Shown here piece by piece: positions 15,167-23,391 of a DNA stretch of 64,000 nt (position 1 is the stretch's first letter; the number at the start of each line of letters is the position of its first letter). The stretch is from JARRRD01 sp046706685. GTDB lineage: Bacteria > Nitrospirota > Thermodesulfovibrionia > Thermodesulfovibrionales > UBA6898. A model generated the notes under the pieces. It was not told where the DNA came from. It saw only the letters and a program-made list of their open reading frames with translations, and searched no databases. The stretch lies in assembly GCA_046706685.1 (NCBI GenBank), contig JBJKPE010000052.1:6924-70923 (forward strand), written 5' to 3'. Both the position numbers and the translations under genes were made by a program.

Positions 15167-17869
15167 TTGAAATATACGTATACGTTTCTGGTGATAATCT
15201 GTTCAGTTTTTTTTATTGTGCGCCCCTCTCCGTGCATAGCCGTTACCGCCGGCAGGGTCGAGATAAAGGGGCTTCATTCCTTCGGGGAAAAGGAATTTCT
15301 CGATGTGTTCGGCATCAGACGGGGAAGTGAGATCGACAGGGAGATAGTCAGCAGAGCCATAAAGACCGCTTTCCTCAAAGGAGTTTTCGAAGATATCCAG
15401 GTGGAGGTCCCCGACGGGGAGAACCCCACAGTCGAAGTGAGGGTCAGGGAGAGGGATTTTATTCGCGATATAGACATCCGGGGCGAATACAGACTCTCAA
15501 AAAAAATTATAAGAGCCCTTTTTCCTTTAAAAGAAGGTCAAGTCATGAGGTATGATCTGCTTCAGGCCGGAACGGAAGAACTTCGGATGAGGATCGGGAC
15601 TTACGGGTTTCCGGAAGCTACGGTAAGAGCAGAAGTCGTGAAAACGGGGCTGCCTTACAGGGTTGACTTAAGATTGACTGTGGACACGGGGAAGCCGCTT
15701 ACAGTCAAAAAGATAGTTGTCAATATCGCTCTTTCCCGGGGAGACCTGGGAAGTCTGACAAAGGATGTCGCGGGTGTGATGGGCCTGTCCGCCGGCGATA
15801 TCTACAGGAGAGTAAAGGTTGAAGATGACCTGGAGAGAATAAGGGCTTTCCTCAAGAAACGAGGGTACTATAAGCCCGTGGTGGGGCCCTATTCTTACGA
15901 AGATGGTACCCTGAAGATCGACGTTGAGCCGGGAAAACTGCTGGAACTGAGTTTCCAGGGGAACAGTGCCATTTCCAGCAGTTCTCTTATAAAGGAACTG
16001 CCTTTCTTCGAACTCGGGGACGTGGGGGACGAAGTGGTCGGAGAAGCCATTGACCGTATAGTCTCCCTTTACCACAAGGAAGGGTATCCTTTTGCCCGGG
16101 TTGCTCCCGTCATCACTTCCGATGAACGGCATATAAAGATAGCCTTTTCCATTTCCGAAGGAGAAAAAATCAAAGTGGAGTCGTTGGTTTTCCGTCATGC
16201 AGGCCTGCCGCAGAAAAGGCTCCTGGATGTATCGCCGGTGAAAGTCGGAGCCGCTTACGATCCGGACGCGCTTGAGAAGGAAAAGGATTCCCTCACGGAG
16301 TTTTACCGTGCCCTGGGATATCTTGACGCAAAAGTGAACGATATAGATACCCGTATTGACAAGGCGAAGGGGGCCGCGGGGATTATCATCGACATCGATG
16401 AAGGAAGGAAGACAGTGATGGAAGCGGTCGACATCACCGGGGTTCAGCCCGGGGTAAGGGACGAACTCCTGAGAGTTGCCGGCATCAAGGCAGGGGCCCC
16501 CTATAACGAGGTCGATATATCCGATGCAAGGCTCAGGATCATTGACTATTACAGCAGCCGGGGTTATGCAAATGCCGGCGCGGACGTTGAGAGGAGTATT
16601 CTGGACCATAAGGCATCCATTACGTTTCAGGTTACGACGGGGGAAGAGTCTTTCTTTGGAAAAACAATCATCATCGGCAACGAGAAGACCCGGTACGAGG
16701 TATTCAGGAGAGAACTCATCTACAAGGAGGGTCAGCCGTTTGATTCGCGTCTCCTCGCTGAACAGCGGCAGAAACTTTACAAGCTGGGACTCTTCAGCGA
16801 GGTCGAGGTGCAGACCGTTGCGGCCCCCAGGGGCAGGAAGGACGTTCTGATAAAGGTGACGGAAGGCGACGCCGGTTCGGTGGAATTCGGCTTCGGGTAC
16901 GCGGATTACGAGAAATTGAGGGGTTATCTGGAAGTGGGCTACGGAAATCTTTGGGGGATGGACAGGAAGATTTTGCTGAGGACCGAGATCAGTTCACTCG
17001 ATAAGAGGTTTATCCTCCAGTATAACGAGCCATGGTTTCTGGGAAGGCCGCTGCCTTTGCGGGCGTTTTTCCTTTATGAAAACAAACGGGAGTTCAATAT
17101 TGACAACAAGGAGACGCTTTACAAATTGAGGCGTTATACCCTGACCGCAGGAGTGGAAAAAAAACTGGGCGAGAACGTAAAGGGAAACGTTTATTACGAG
17201 TTTTCTATAGTCAGGACATCCGATGTGCAGCCCGACGTTGTATTGACGAGGGAAGACACCGGGACCCTCGCTATCGGAAGTGTCAAACCGGCGCTGATAT
17301 ATGATACGAGGGACAATCCTTTCAATCCTCAAAAGGGCTTCCTTGCGGGGATTTCGGTGAAGATGGCCTCCCTGCTCTTTTTTTCCGAAACCAATTTCAC
17401 CAAACTCGAAGTGTACGGCAGTAACTTCCACAAACTGGGGGGGAGAGTGACACTGGCCCTGGCCTTGAGGGGTGGGGTGGCCTACAGCTACGGCCAAACC
17501 TCTCAACTACCTATAGTTGAGAGGTTTTTTCTCGGCGGCGGGTCTACAGTCAGGGGTTACGCTCAGGACACTTTGGGGCCTAAAGGCGCCGATGGAAACC
17601 CTACTGGAGGCAATGCTTACCTGGTTGGTAATGTCGAACTCAGGACGGATGTCGGCAGGAACATTGGTCTCGTGCCTTTTTTTGACCTGGGAAATGTGTG
17701 GATAAAGGCGGGCGATATCAGCCCTGCCGATCTCAAATATACGGCCGGTCTGGGGCTGCGGTATGGCACCCCGGTCGGGCCCGTAAGGATCGACTACGGG
17801 TTCAAGCTGAATAAAGAACCGGGTGAAAGCAACGGCGAGCTCCACTTCAGTATCGGCCATGCATTCTGA
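15167..17869 (+). CDS. Omp85 outer-membrane assembly protein with about seven POTRA repeats
   Basis: The protein has 900 aa from a TTG at 15167, which follows a GAAAGG site by 7 nt and gives a clean signal peptide (KYTYTFLVIICSVFFIVRPS). The earlier TTG at 15104 has no ribosome site. About seven POTRA-like units can be followed, beginning at GRVEIKGLHSF, RDIDIRGEYRL, TVKKIVVN, LELSFQGNSAI, IKVESLVFR, MEAVDITGV and GKTIIIGNEKT. The 16-strand barrel contains the Omp85 signature GGGSTVRGYAQ and ends in an aromatic residue (SIGHAF). BamA normally has five POTRAs and TamA three, so this one is long. Position after tamB suggests a TamA-like role, but BamA function is not excluded. Confidence 0.85.
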   Translation: MKYTYTFLVIICSVFFIVRPSPCIAVTAGRVEIKGLHSFGEKEFLDVFGIRRGSEIDREIVSRAIKTAFLKGVFEDIQVEVPDGENPTVEVRVRERDFIRDIDIRGEYRLSKKIIRALFPLKEGQVMRYDLLQAGTEELRMRIGTYGFPEATVRAEVVKTGLPYRVDLRLTVDTGKPLTVKKIVVNIALSRGDLGSLTKDVAGVMGLSAGDIYRRVKVEDDLERIRAFLKKRGYYKPVVGPYSYEDGTLKIDVEPGKLLELSFQGNSAISSSSLIKELPFFELGDVGDEVVGEAIDRIVSLYHKEGYPFARVAPVITSDERHIKIAFSISEGEKIKVESLVFRHAGLPQKRLLDVSPVKVGAAYDPDALEKEKDSLTEFYRALGYLDAKVNDIDTRIDKAKGAAGIIIDIDEGRKTVMEAVDITGVQPGVRDELLRVAGIKAGAPYNEVDISDARLRIIDYYSSRGYANAGADVERSILDHKASITFQVTTGEESFFGKTIIIGNEKTRYEVFRRELIYKEGQPFDSRLLAEQRQKLYKLGLFSEVEVQTVAAPRGRKDVLIKVTEGDAGSVEFGFGYADYEKLRGYLEVGYGNLWGMDRKILLRTEISSLDKRFILQYNEPWFLGRPLPLRAFFLYENKREFNIDNKETLYKLRRYTLTAGVEKKLGENVKGNVYYEFSIVRTSDVQPDVVLTREDTGTLAIGSVKPALIYDTRDNPFNPQKGFLAGISVKMASLLFFSETNFTKLEVYGSNFHKLGGRVTLALALRGGVAYSYGQTSQLPIVERFFLGGGSTVRGYAQDTLGPKGADGNPTGGNAYLVGNVELRTDVGRNIGLVPFFDLGNVWIKAGDISPADLKYTAGLGLRYGTPVGPVRIDYGFKLNKEPGESNGELHFSIGHAF

Positions 17870-17921
17870 AGGAGACGGCGTCGTAGTGCATCGGCCTGAA
17901 GAGAAAGGAAGATAAGGAGAA

Positions 17922-18455
17922 ATGCGGAACAATATGACATTGATGAAGGCCCTGCTTCTTTTCTGCACGGTATTCATATTCAGCGGCCGGGTTTCCTCCG
18001 CCGAAATATTCGACAGGGTGGTGGCGTTTGTCAACAATCAGGCAATAACCCTGAGCGAATTTCAGGAGCAGTACAGGAATACGCTGAAAATAGCCCCGGA
18101 TGTCACCAAAAATGACGTGATCAATACGATGATAAACAGGCTTCTCCTTCTGGATGAGGCGCGGAAATACAGGATCGAGGCCTCCACGAAAGATGAAATG
18201 GTGAAGGAATACATTGATCTTAAGGTGAGGGCTTTCATTACCGTCGATGAACAGGAAATAGAGGCATTTTATGAAAAGAACCGAAGCCGGTTTGCGGGGA
18301 AGGCATATGAAGATGTGAGAGGGGAGATCGAGAAATACCTAACCGAAAAGAAGCTTAACGAACGGCTGACAGAGACCCTCGCCGACCTCAGAAAGAAGGC
18401 ATATATAAAGATTCAGCTTAAGCCTGAAAATATCTCCGGCTCCCCGTCCCTCTGA
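17922..18455 (+). CDS. SurA-like periplasmic chaperone without PPIase domain
   Basis: The 177-aa protein has a signal peptide (MKALLLFCTVFIFSGRVSSA) followed by the SurA N-terminal hallmark: FDRVVAFVNNQAITLSEFQEQY and then the NTMINRLLLLDEARKY helix. The C-terminal half (AYEDVRGEIEKYLTEKKLNERLTETLADLRKKA) matches the C-terminal helix of SurA chaperones. No parvulin domain lies between them, so it should bind outer-membrane proteins but not isomerise prolines. It follows the Omp85 gene by 50 bp. The ribosome sites AAAGGAAG and AAGGAG precede the ATG at 17922; the ATG at 17934 is an alternative. Confidence 0.75.
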   Translation: MRNNMTLMKALLLFCTVFIFSGRVSSAEIFDRVVAFVNNQAITLSEFQEQYRNTLKIAPDVTKNDVINTMINRLLLLDEARKYRIEASTKDEMVKEYIDLKVRAFITVDEQEIEAFYEKNRSRFAGKAYEDVRGEIEKYLTEKKLNERLTETLADLRKKAYIKIQLKPENISGSPSL

Positions 18456-18461
18456 CAGGCA

Positions 18462-18659
18462 TCAGGAAATCTTTTTTCTGAGTTTGCTTGCGTAATCGGA
18501 GGCGTAGTCCCTCGCGTCTTCAGCGAGGTCGGCTATTTTACCCCTCGTTTTTTTCCCCGACTGCGGAGCAAACAGCAGTGCCATACCGGCCCCGACAATA
18601 CCGCCTACCAGGAAGGAAATAAGCACAGCAGCTCTGCTACTTTCGTCATCGTGGAACAT
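18462..18659 (-). CDS. YtxH-domain small membrane protein
   Basis: The 65-aa protein has one membrane helix (AAVLISFLVGGIVGAGMALLF) followed by the APQSGKKTRGKI motif and an amphipathic Lys/Asp-rich helix (LAEDARDYASDYASKLRKKI). This is the YtxH family (PF12732), linked in other bacteria to stress responses. It has a GGAGG ribosome site upstream of the ATG. It is convergent with the SurA-like gene, 6 bp apart. Confidence 0.8.
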   Translation of the reverse strand: MFHDDESSRAAVLISFLVGGIVGAGMALLFAPQSGKKTRGKIADLAEDARDYASDYASKLRKKIS

Positions 18660-18743
18660 TTCAGCCTCCTTTGAACCTTTTGATTAAAGACTATCATCAA
18701 CTCTGAGAAAGGTCAACGGCAAGCCAATTTATTTGGCATAGCT

Positions 18744-18772
18744 TTTACATAGCCTTCGAAATCTGTTATATT
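18744..18772 (+). promoter_or_regulatory. Sigma-70-type promoter for the cysteine synthase gene
   Basis: TTTACA (18744-18749), 17-bp spacer, TATATT (18767-18772); the ATG is 27 bases downstream, preceded by GGGAG. Confidence 0.6.
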
Positions 18773-18799
18773 TCAAGATACTTATCTGGGAGAACGCAA

Positions 18800-19708
18800 A
18801 TGGGAATTCTGGACTGTATCGGAAATACACCTCTTGTGAAGCTGGAGGTTTTGAACCCCAAGTCACGGGTCACGATCTTCGCCAAGCTGGAGGGCAATAA
18901 CCCGGGGGGCTCCGTCAAGGACAGGATCGCCTTTTACATGGTCAGGGACGCGGAGGAGTCGGGGCGTCTAAGAAAGGGTGATACGATTCTTGAGGCGACT
19001 TCGGGCAATACGGGAATAGGTCTGGCGATGGTCGGAGCGGCCAGGGGTTACAGGGTTAAGCTGGTCATGCCGGAATGCGTGAGCCTGGAACGCAGGAAGG
19101 TGCTGGAGGCCTTCGGGGCAGAAGTGGTTTTGAGTCCGGGGAAGGAAGGTACCGACGGCGCTATCAAAATGGCGCACAGGATGATGGCCGAGTCTCCGGA
19201 CGGGTATTTCATGCCGAACCAGTTCGACAACCAGTCCAATATCAAGGCCCATTATGAGACGACCGGCAGGGAGATAATCGAGCAGACGGGCGGCGATTTC
19301 GACGTCTTCGTGGCCGGCATGGGGACAACAGGTACCTTGATGGGGGCCGGCAGAAGGATCAAAGAGTTCGATAAAAGAATAAGGATCGTCGGGGTTGAGC
19401 CTTTTCTGGGCCACAGGGTCCAGGGGCTGAAGAACATGAAGGAATCGATTGTGCCGAAAATATACGACCCGTCGGCGCTTGACGAGAAGATAAATGTGAA
19501 TGATGATGATGCCTTCGGAACGACAAGGATGCTAGCCGTGAAGGAAGGGATTTTCGCCGGCATGAGCAGCGGCGCCGCTGTGGCCGGTGCTCTTAAAATA
19601 GCCGGTCAGATGGACAGGGGCAGGATAGTGGTGATCCTGCCTGACCGGGGGGACAGGTACCTCAGCACGGCATTGTTCACGTCCGTCTGCGCCAAGTGCC
19701 CGCCATGA
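18800..19708 (+). CDS. cysM: Cysteine synthase (CysM/O-acetylserine sulfhydrylase B-like)
   Basis: The 302-aa PLP enzyme has the cofactor lysine in NNPGGSVKDRIAFYM (about residue 41), the substrate loop EATSGNTGIGLA and the phosphate-binding GMGTTGTLMG. Features near the end (AVKEGIFAGMSSGAAVAGAL and DRGDRYLSTALF) resemble CysM more than CysK. The C-terminal SVCAKCPP adds two cysteines, seen in some anaerobe/chemolithotroph homologues. It makes cysteine from O-acetylserine and sulfide or thiosulfate. It has its own promoter at 18744-18772 and no sulfur gene beside it. Confidence 0.87.
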   Translation: MGILDCIGNTPLVKLEVLNPKSRVTIFAKLEGNNPGGSVKDRIAFYMVRDAEESGRLRKGDTILEATSGNTGIGLAMVGAARGYRVKLVMPECVSLERRKVLEAFGAEVVLSPGKEGTDGAIKMAHRMMAESPDGYFMPNQFDNQSNIKAHYETTGREIIEQTGGDFDVFVAGMGTTGTLMGAGRRIKEFDKRIRIVGVEPFLGHRVQGLKNMKESIVPKIYDPSALDEKINVNDDDAFGTTRMLAVKEGIFAGMSSGAAVAGALKIAGQMDRGRIVVILPDRGDRYLSTALFTSVCAKCPP

Positions 19709-19715
19709 TCAGTCG

Positions 19716-20126
19716 TCACCTGGGGTAGTATTCTCTTTTTTCCGCCGGCATGATACACGTCAGGATCATGCTCACAAGACTTACGATAAGAGCCCCGAGA
19801 AAAGCAGGTTTGAAACCGGCAACCGCAAACCCGAGGCTGAACTGTTCAGAGAGCCAGGAAGTGAAGCTCAGCATCAGGGCGTTTATTATGAGGGTGAAGA
19901 GGCCGAGGGTCACGACGAGGAGAGGCAGCATGAAGAGTTGAATGAGCGGCCTGATATATGTATTTACCAGCCCAAAAATGACCCCCACAATCAGTATGCC
20001 CCACCAGCCTCCGCTATAGATGATCCCGGGGACCAGTTTCACCGCGACCATTATGGCTATCGTGTTGATAAGCCACCGGATGAGAAAAATTTTCACGTGT
20101 GCATGGTCGGGGGACCTAAAGACCAT
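19716..20126 (-). CDS. Phage-holin-like four-helix membrane protein (PF04020)
   Basis: The 136-aa protein has four hydrophobic helices: IRWLINTIAIMVAVKLVPGI, WGILIVGVIFGLVNTYIRPL, LLVVTLGLFTLIINALMLSF and AFLGALIVSLVSMILTCI, with the family motif NTYIRPL. Despite the family name, these are ordinary bacterial membrane proteins of unknown function. It overlaps the 3' end of the UbiD gene by 11 bp and is probably co-transcribed with it. A GTG at 20096 is an alternative start. Confidence 0.75.
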   Translation of the reverse strand: MVFRSPDHAHVKIFLIRWLINTIAIMVAVKLVPGIIYSGGWWGILIVGVIFGLVNTYIRPLIQLFMLPLLVVTLGLFTLIINALMLSFTSWLSEQFSLGFAVAGFKPAFLGALIVSLVSMILTCIMPAEKREYYPR

Positions 20127-21579
20127 ATTCTTTCCATCTTGAATCGACCAGTTTCCTTATTTCCTCCGACATGAAAAGCTCCTCGGGCCAGTCTCTCATC
20201 ATGCCTTCCTCGCGGGTCTTCCGCGTAGCGTCGATGCCCATCTTCGATCCGTAGCGGGGCCAGTTGGCGGCATGATCAAGTGCATCGAGCGGCCCGTCGG
20301 CGAATACCGTGTCCCGCTTCCAGTCCACGTTGTTGAGTACCCGCCACGCGGTATACGAGAGGTCCTGGACGTCAACGTCATCGTCCACTACAATGAGCAG
20401 CTTTGCAAACATCATCTGTCCTTTGCCCCACAAGCCGTGTATGATCTTTTTTGCATGGCCGGGATAACTCTTTTTGATCGAGATTATCGCGAAGTTGTGA
20501 AAGACGCCCTCCATGGGCAGATTGATATCCCTGATCTCCGGGAAATCGAGGCGTATGAGCGGAAGAAATATGCGTTCCGTCGCCTTTCCCATGTAACAGT
20601 CTTCCATGGGAGGTTTTCCTACAAGAGTGGCCGGGTAGGTCATGTCTTTCCGGTGGGTTATACAGGTTACATGGAAGACAGGGTAGGGTTCGGCCGGAGA
20701 ATAGAACCCGGTGTGATCGCCGAAGGGTCCCTCTGTGCGGGCTTCGCCGGGATCGAGATAGCCCTCGATCACGAGTTCGCTGTTGGCAGGAACTTCTATT
20801 TCTGAAGTCACACATTTCACCATCTCTACCGGAGATCTCCTCAGGAAACCGGCAAACAGCATCTCGTCAACAGCCTCCGGGAGCGGTGCGCTCGCCGCGT
20901 ATATTACGGCTGGGTCGCTGCCCACGGCGATTGCAGCCGGCATGGATTTTCCCAGTTTAGCGTATTTTTCGTAATGGCGGGCGCCATCCTTGTGTATGTG
21001 CCAATGCATCCCTGTGGTCTTCTTGTCATAAACATGTATGCGGTACATCCCGCAGTTCTGACGGCCTGTCTCCGGGTCTTTTGTAAAGACCATGGGGAGA
21101 GTAATGAAACGGCCCTCGTCTCCGGGCTGCCCGTCTTGGGGCCAGCACTTGATAATCGGGAACTTCCCCAGATCAGGGTCCGTCCGCTCTACCACTTCCT
21201 GACAGCGCGCATTTTTCACCTGTTTGGGGAAGTACTTTGAGAACTCAAGAAGTTTCGGCAGCAACGAAATCTTCTCTATCAGACCTTTGGGCGGGGCCTG
21301 TTTAAGGAGGTCCTCTATTCTGTCGGCTACTTCATTGAGATCACTTACCTCAAGGGCCAGACACATCCTTTCAAAGGAGCCGAAAAGGTTAGTTGCGACA
21401 GGATATGCCGAACCCTTGACCTTATCAAAAAGAAGGGCCTTCCCGCCTCCCGGCGATTTGGACATCCGGTCCGTGATCTCAGAGATTTCGAGTATTGGAT
21501 CCACCTGGGTCTTAACATGAACAAGAAGTCCTTTGTTTTCCAAGATTTTAATAAACTCCGTCAGATCTCTGTATGCCAT
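20116..21579 (-). CDS. ubiD: UbiD-family prenylated-FMN decarboxylase
   Basis: The 487-aa protein starts MAYRDLTEFIKILENKGLL, the standard UbiD start, after a GGGAGG site. The prFMN/metal region is recognisable: GMYRIHVYDKKTTGMHWHIH, then EGPFGDHTGFYSPAEPYPVF with the catalytic E-D pair. The C-terminal part (RDTVFADGPLDALDHAANW) fits 3-octaprenyl-4-hydroxybenzoate decarboxylases of ubiquinone or menaquinone (futalosine) pathways. No ubiX prenyltransferase is nearby. A longer open frame to 22068 exists but runs antisense to ihfA and merR and is not real. Confidence 0.88.
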   Translation of the reverse strand: MAYRDLTEFIKILENKGLLVHVKTQVDPILEISEITDRMSKSPGGGKALLFDKVKGSAYPVATNLFGSFERMCLALEVSDLNEVADRIEDLLKQAPPKGLIEKISLLPKLLEFSKYFPKQVKNARCQEVVERTDPDLGKFPIIKCWPQDGQPGDEGRFITLPMVFTKDPETGRQNCGMYRIHVYDKKTTGMHWHIHKDGARHYEKYAKLGKSMPAAIAVGSDPAVIYAASAPLPEAVDEMLFAGFLRRSPVEMVKCVTSEIEVPANSELVIEGYLDPGEARTEGPFGDHTGFYSPAEPYPVFHVTCITHRKDMTYPATLVGKPPMEDCYMGKATERIFLPLIRLDFPEIRDINLPMEGVFHNFAIISIKKSYPGHAKKIIHGLWGKGQMMFAKLLIVVDDDVDVQDLSYTAWRVLNNVDWKRDTVFADGPLDALDHAANWPRYGSKMGIDATRKTREEGMMRDWPEELFMSEEIRKLVDSRWKEYGL

Positions 21580-21678
21580 TCGGGCCTCCCGTGCGTTGAA
21601 AATATATATTAACATATCGAAAAAGCCGATAAAAAAAGAGAAAAAAGAGTAACTACGGGAAATTAAACTGAAATCTTC

Positions 21679-21707
21679 TTGACAATAGTCTATGTCCTTA
21701 ATATAAT
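21679..21707 (+). promoter_or_regulatory. Consensus sigma-70 promoter of ihfA
   Basis: TTGACA (21679-21684), 17-bp spacer, TATAAT (21702-21707): a perfect match in sequence and spacing. Transcription should start near 21714, which excludes any ihfA start codon before that point. Confidence 0.85.
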
Positions 21708-21738
21708 TAAGAAAATTTGTTCGGGGGTAAAAGAGGAG

Positions 21739-22023
21739 ATGACGAAAGCCGAACTGGTAGATGCGATATTTGAAAAATTGGGTCTGTCCAAGAAAGAGGC
21801 TCAGGATATAGTAGAGATCCTCTTCGATACGATGAAGCAGACCTTCGCTGAGGGCGAGTCCGTGAAGATTTCCGGGTTCGGGACATTTAACGTGAGAAAA
21901 AAGATGGCCCGCAGAGGACGCAATCCCAAGACCGGCCAGGACCTTGAGATATCGCCCAGAAGGGTGATTACATTCAGGGTGAGCAATCAACTGAAGGAAG
22001 AGATAGAGAAACTGGATGCATAA
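21739..22023 (+). CDS. ihfA: Integration host factor alpha / HU-family DNA-binding protein
   Basis: The 94-aa protein starts MTKAELVDAIFEKLGLSKKE and has the family core VKISGFGTFNVRKKMARRGR, then NPKTGQDLEISPRRVITF, the beta-arm Pro/Arg segment that bends DNA. It is closer to IHF-alpha than to HU in the arm and C-terminus. The start is set by the perfect promoter upstream and by homology; the AGAGGAG ribosome site directly abuts the ATG. It overlaps the downstream MerR gene by 8 nt. Confidence 0.88.
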   Translation: MTKAELVDAIFEKLGLSKKEAQDIVEILFDTMKQTFAEGESVKISGFGTFNVRKKMARRGRNPKTGQDLEISPRRVITFRVSNQLKEEIEKLDA

Positions 22024-22408
22024 ATCGGCAGGCCAAGCCTTAAAACCAGGTCTCCCTGTGCCGGACAAACTTTTTTACAAGATTGGCGAGGTGAGCAGGA
22101 TTACCGGCGTCGAGCCCTATGTTCTGAGATACTGGGAGACGGAGTTTCCCTTTCTTAAACCGAGGAAAAATAAATCGGGCCAGAGAGTATATATAAAAAA
22201 AGATCTGGAATTGGTCCTGCAGATAAAGAAAATGTTGTATCATGAACGGTATACTATAGAGGGTGTGAGGAAAAGATTTGGTGAAGGCATCCTGAAACCG
22301 GAGAGCAAGAAGATTTACGAAGACAGAAAGAGAGACCTCAAGAATCCCGCCGAAGCGGTAGAGTTTGTTAAGCAGAGACTTCGGGAAATCCTCTCACAGT
22401 TTAAATAA
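22016..22408 (+). CDS. MerR-family transcriptional regulator
   Basis: The 130-aa protein has an N-terminal winged helix (KLFYKIGEVSRITGVEPYVL, then RYWETEFPFLKPRKNKSGQR) and a helical linker (KKDLELVLQIKKMLYHERYT). It ends with a short amphipathic helix and has no C-terminal effector domain or metal-binding cysteines, so it is probably not a metal sensor. The IHF-alpha/MerR/tRNA-Pro order is seen in many bacteria. It is translated in overlap with ihfA. Confidence 0.85.
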   Translation: MHKSAGQALKPGLPVPDKLFYKIGEVSRITGVEPYVLRYWETEFPFLKPRKNKSGQRVYIKKDLELVLQIKKMLYHERYTIEGVRKRFGEGILKPESKKIYEDRKRDLKNPAEAVEFVKQRLREILSQFK

Positions 22409-22410
22409 AT

Positions 22411-22487
22411 CGGGGCGTAGCGCAGCCTGGTAGCGCACTCGCTTGGGGTGCGAGTGGTCGCCCGTTCAAATCGGGTCGCCCCGACCA
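22411..22487 (+). tRNA. tRNA-Pro (anticodon GGG)
   Basis: The cloverleaf folds fully: acceptor CGGGGCG/CGCCCCG, D arm GCGC..GCGC, anticodon stem CTCGC/GCGAG with loop TTGGGGT (anticodon GGG), T stem GCCCG/CGGGT with TTCAAAT, discriminator A and an encoded CCA end. It begins 2 bp after the MerR stop codon, so it may be processed from the ihfA-merR transcript. Confidence 0.95.
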
Positions 22488-22500
22488 CTAAAATCTGCGG

Positions 22501-22534
22501 CGCTTTTTCTCCTGCTGGAAACGGGGAAAAGGCG
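22501..22534. terminator. Terminator-like hairpin after tRNA-Pro
   Basis: A 12-bp stem (CGCTTTTTCTCC against GGGGAAAAGGCG, two GU pairs) with a 10-nt loop lies between the tRNA and the rplU promoter. There is no T-tract after it; it could end the upstream unit or structure an L21 leader. Confidence 0.35.
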
Positions 22535-22542
22535 TCTGCAGG

Positions 22543-22572
22543 TTGACTTTTGTCGGCGGTTTATTCTTTAAT
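22543..22572 (+). promoter_or_regulatory. Probable promoter of rplU-rpmA
   Basis: TTGACT (22543-22548), 18-bp spacer, TTTAAT (22567-22572), followed by a strong GGAGGTGA ribosome site before the rplU ATG at 22596. Confidence 0.5.
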
Positions 22573-22595
22573 ATCAATTCGGAGGTGACAAGAAC

Positions 22596-22910
22596 ATGTA
22601 TGCAGTTATAGAAAGCGGAGGCCAGCAGTTCAGAGTATCGCCAGGCGATACGATCCAGGTGCAGAAGTTGCCGGTGACTGAAAAGGAAATCAATCTGGAG
22701 AAGGTTCTGGTTGTATCGAAGGATGACCATGTGCAGATCGGGAAGCCTTATGTAGCCAAGGCCAGTGTGACGGCTGAGGTCGTGGGCGATGTGAAGTCCC
22801 GCAAGGTTCTGGTTTACAAGCAGAAGCCGAGGAAAGGTTATAGGAAACTGAACGGCCACAGGCAGAGTTTTACGGTGCTGAAAATAAAAGATATAGTCTT
22901 CGGAGGATAG
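22596..22910 (+). CDS. rplU: 50S ribosomal protein L21
   Basis: The 104-aa protein has the standard L21 start MYAVIESGGQQFRVSPGDTI and the C-terminal signature KPRKGYRKLNGHRQSFTVLK, at normal length. It binds 23S rRNA with L20. It is followed by L27 after 1 bp, the conserved rplU-rpmA-obgE order. Confidence 0.97.
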   Translation: MYAVIESGGQQFRVSPGDTIQVQKLPVTEKEINLEKVLVVSKDDHVQIGKPYVAKASVTAEVVGDVKSRKVLVYKQKPRKGYRKLNGHRQSFTVLKIKDIVFGG

Positions 22911-22911
22911 T

Positions 22912-23175
22912 ATGGCACACAAAAAGGGAGTCGGAAGTTCGAGGAACGGACGCGACAGTAATTCGCAGCGTCTCGGGGTCAAGAGGTTCGGAGGAGAGAC
23001 GGTGAAGGCCGGGAATATACTCGTGCGCCAGAGGGGAACCAAGTTCCATCCGGGCACTAATGTCGGAAAGGGCTCTGACGACACACTTTTTGCGCTTGTC
23101 GACGGCGTTGTCAGTTTTGAGAGGAAAGACAGGGAGAGATTGAAGATAAGCGTACATCCGACCGCTCAGGCATAG
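22912..23175 (+). CDS. rpmA: 50S ribosomal protein L27
   Basis: The 87-aa protein starts MAHKKGVGSSRNGRDSNSQR, with the usual mature N-terminus that reaches the peptidyl transferase centre; no extra N-terminal cleavage segment is present. The core GGETVKAGNILVRQRGTKFH is conserved. It ends just before a strong terminator at 23199-23226. Confidence 0.97.
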   Translation: MAHKKGVGSSRNGRDSNSQRLGVKRFGGETVKAGNILVRQRGTKFHPGTNVGKGSDDTLFALVDGVVSFERKDRERLKISVHPTAQA

Positions 23176-23198
23176 GAACGATATAATAAAAAAAAATG

Positions 23199-23226
23199 AA
23201 GGCAGATCGGGGTCTGCCTTTTTTTA
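23199..23226 (+). terminator. Rho-independent terminator after rpmA
   Basis: GGCAGA-TCGGGG-TCTGCC followed by seven T; an A-tract precedes the stem, so it could also work on the other strand. It separates rplU-rpmA from obgE, which must have its own promoter or rely on read-through. Confidence 0.85.
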
Positions 23227-23391
23227 TTTTTTGAGCGGCGGGCCTGGACTGAAGCTGCCTCTCGCTTTTTAAAAGACCGTGAAAGATGAATAATAAGATT
23301 CCGGCCTGTCAGCTTGAAAGCCTGCCTCCAATATGATCCTGCTGCCGGTACTCTGTTTGAAAGCCCTGAAAAGTGAAACTGTGAGGTCCGC

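Noticed and set aside
21580..22068. N-terminal extension of the UbiD reading frame
   Set aside because: It runs antisense to ihfA and merR; the standard UbiD start with a GGGAGG site is at 21579 and the extension has no family resemblance.
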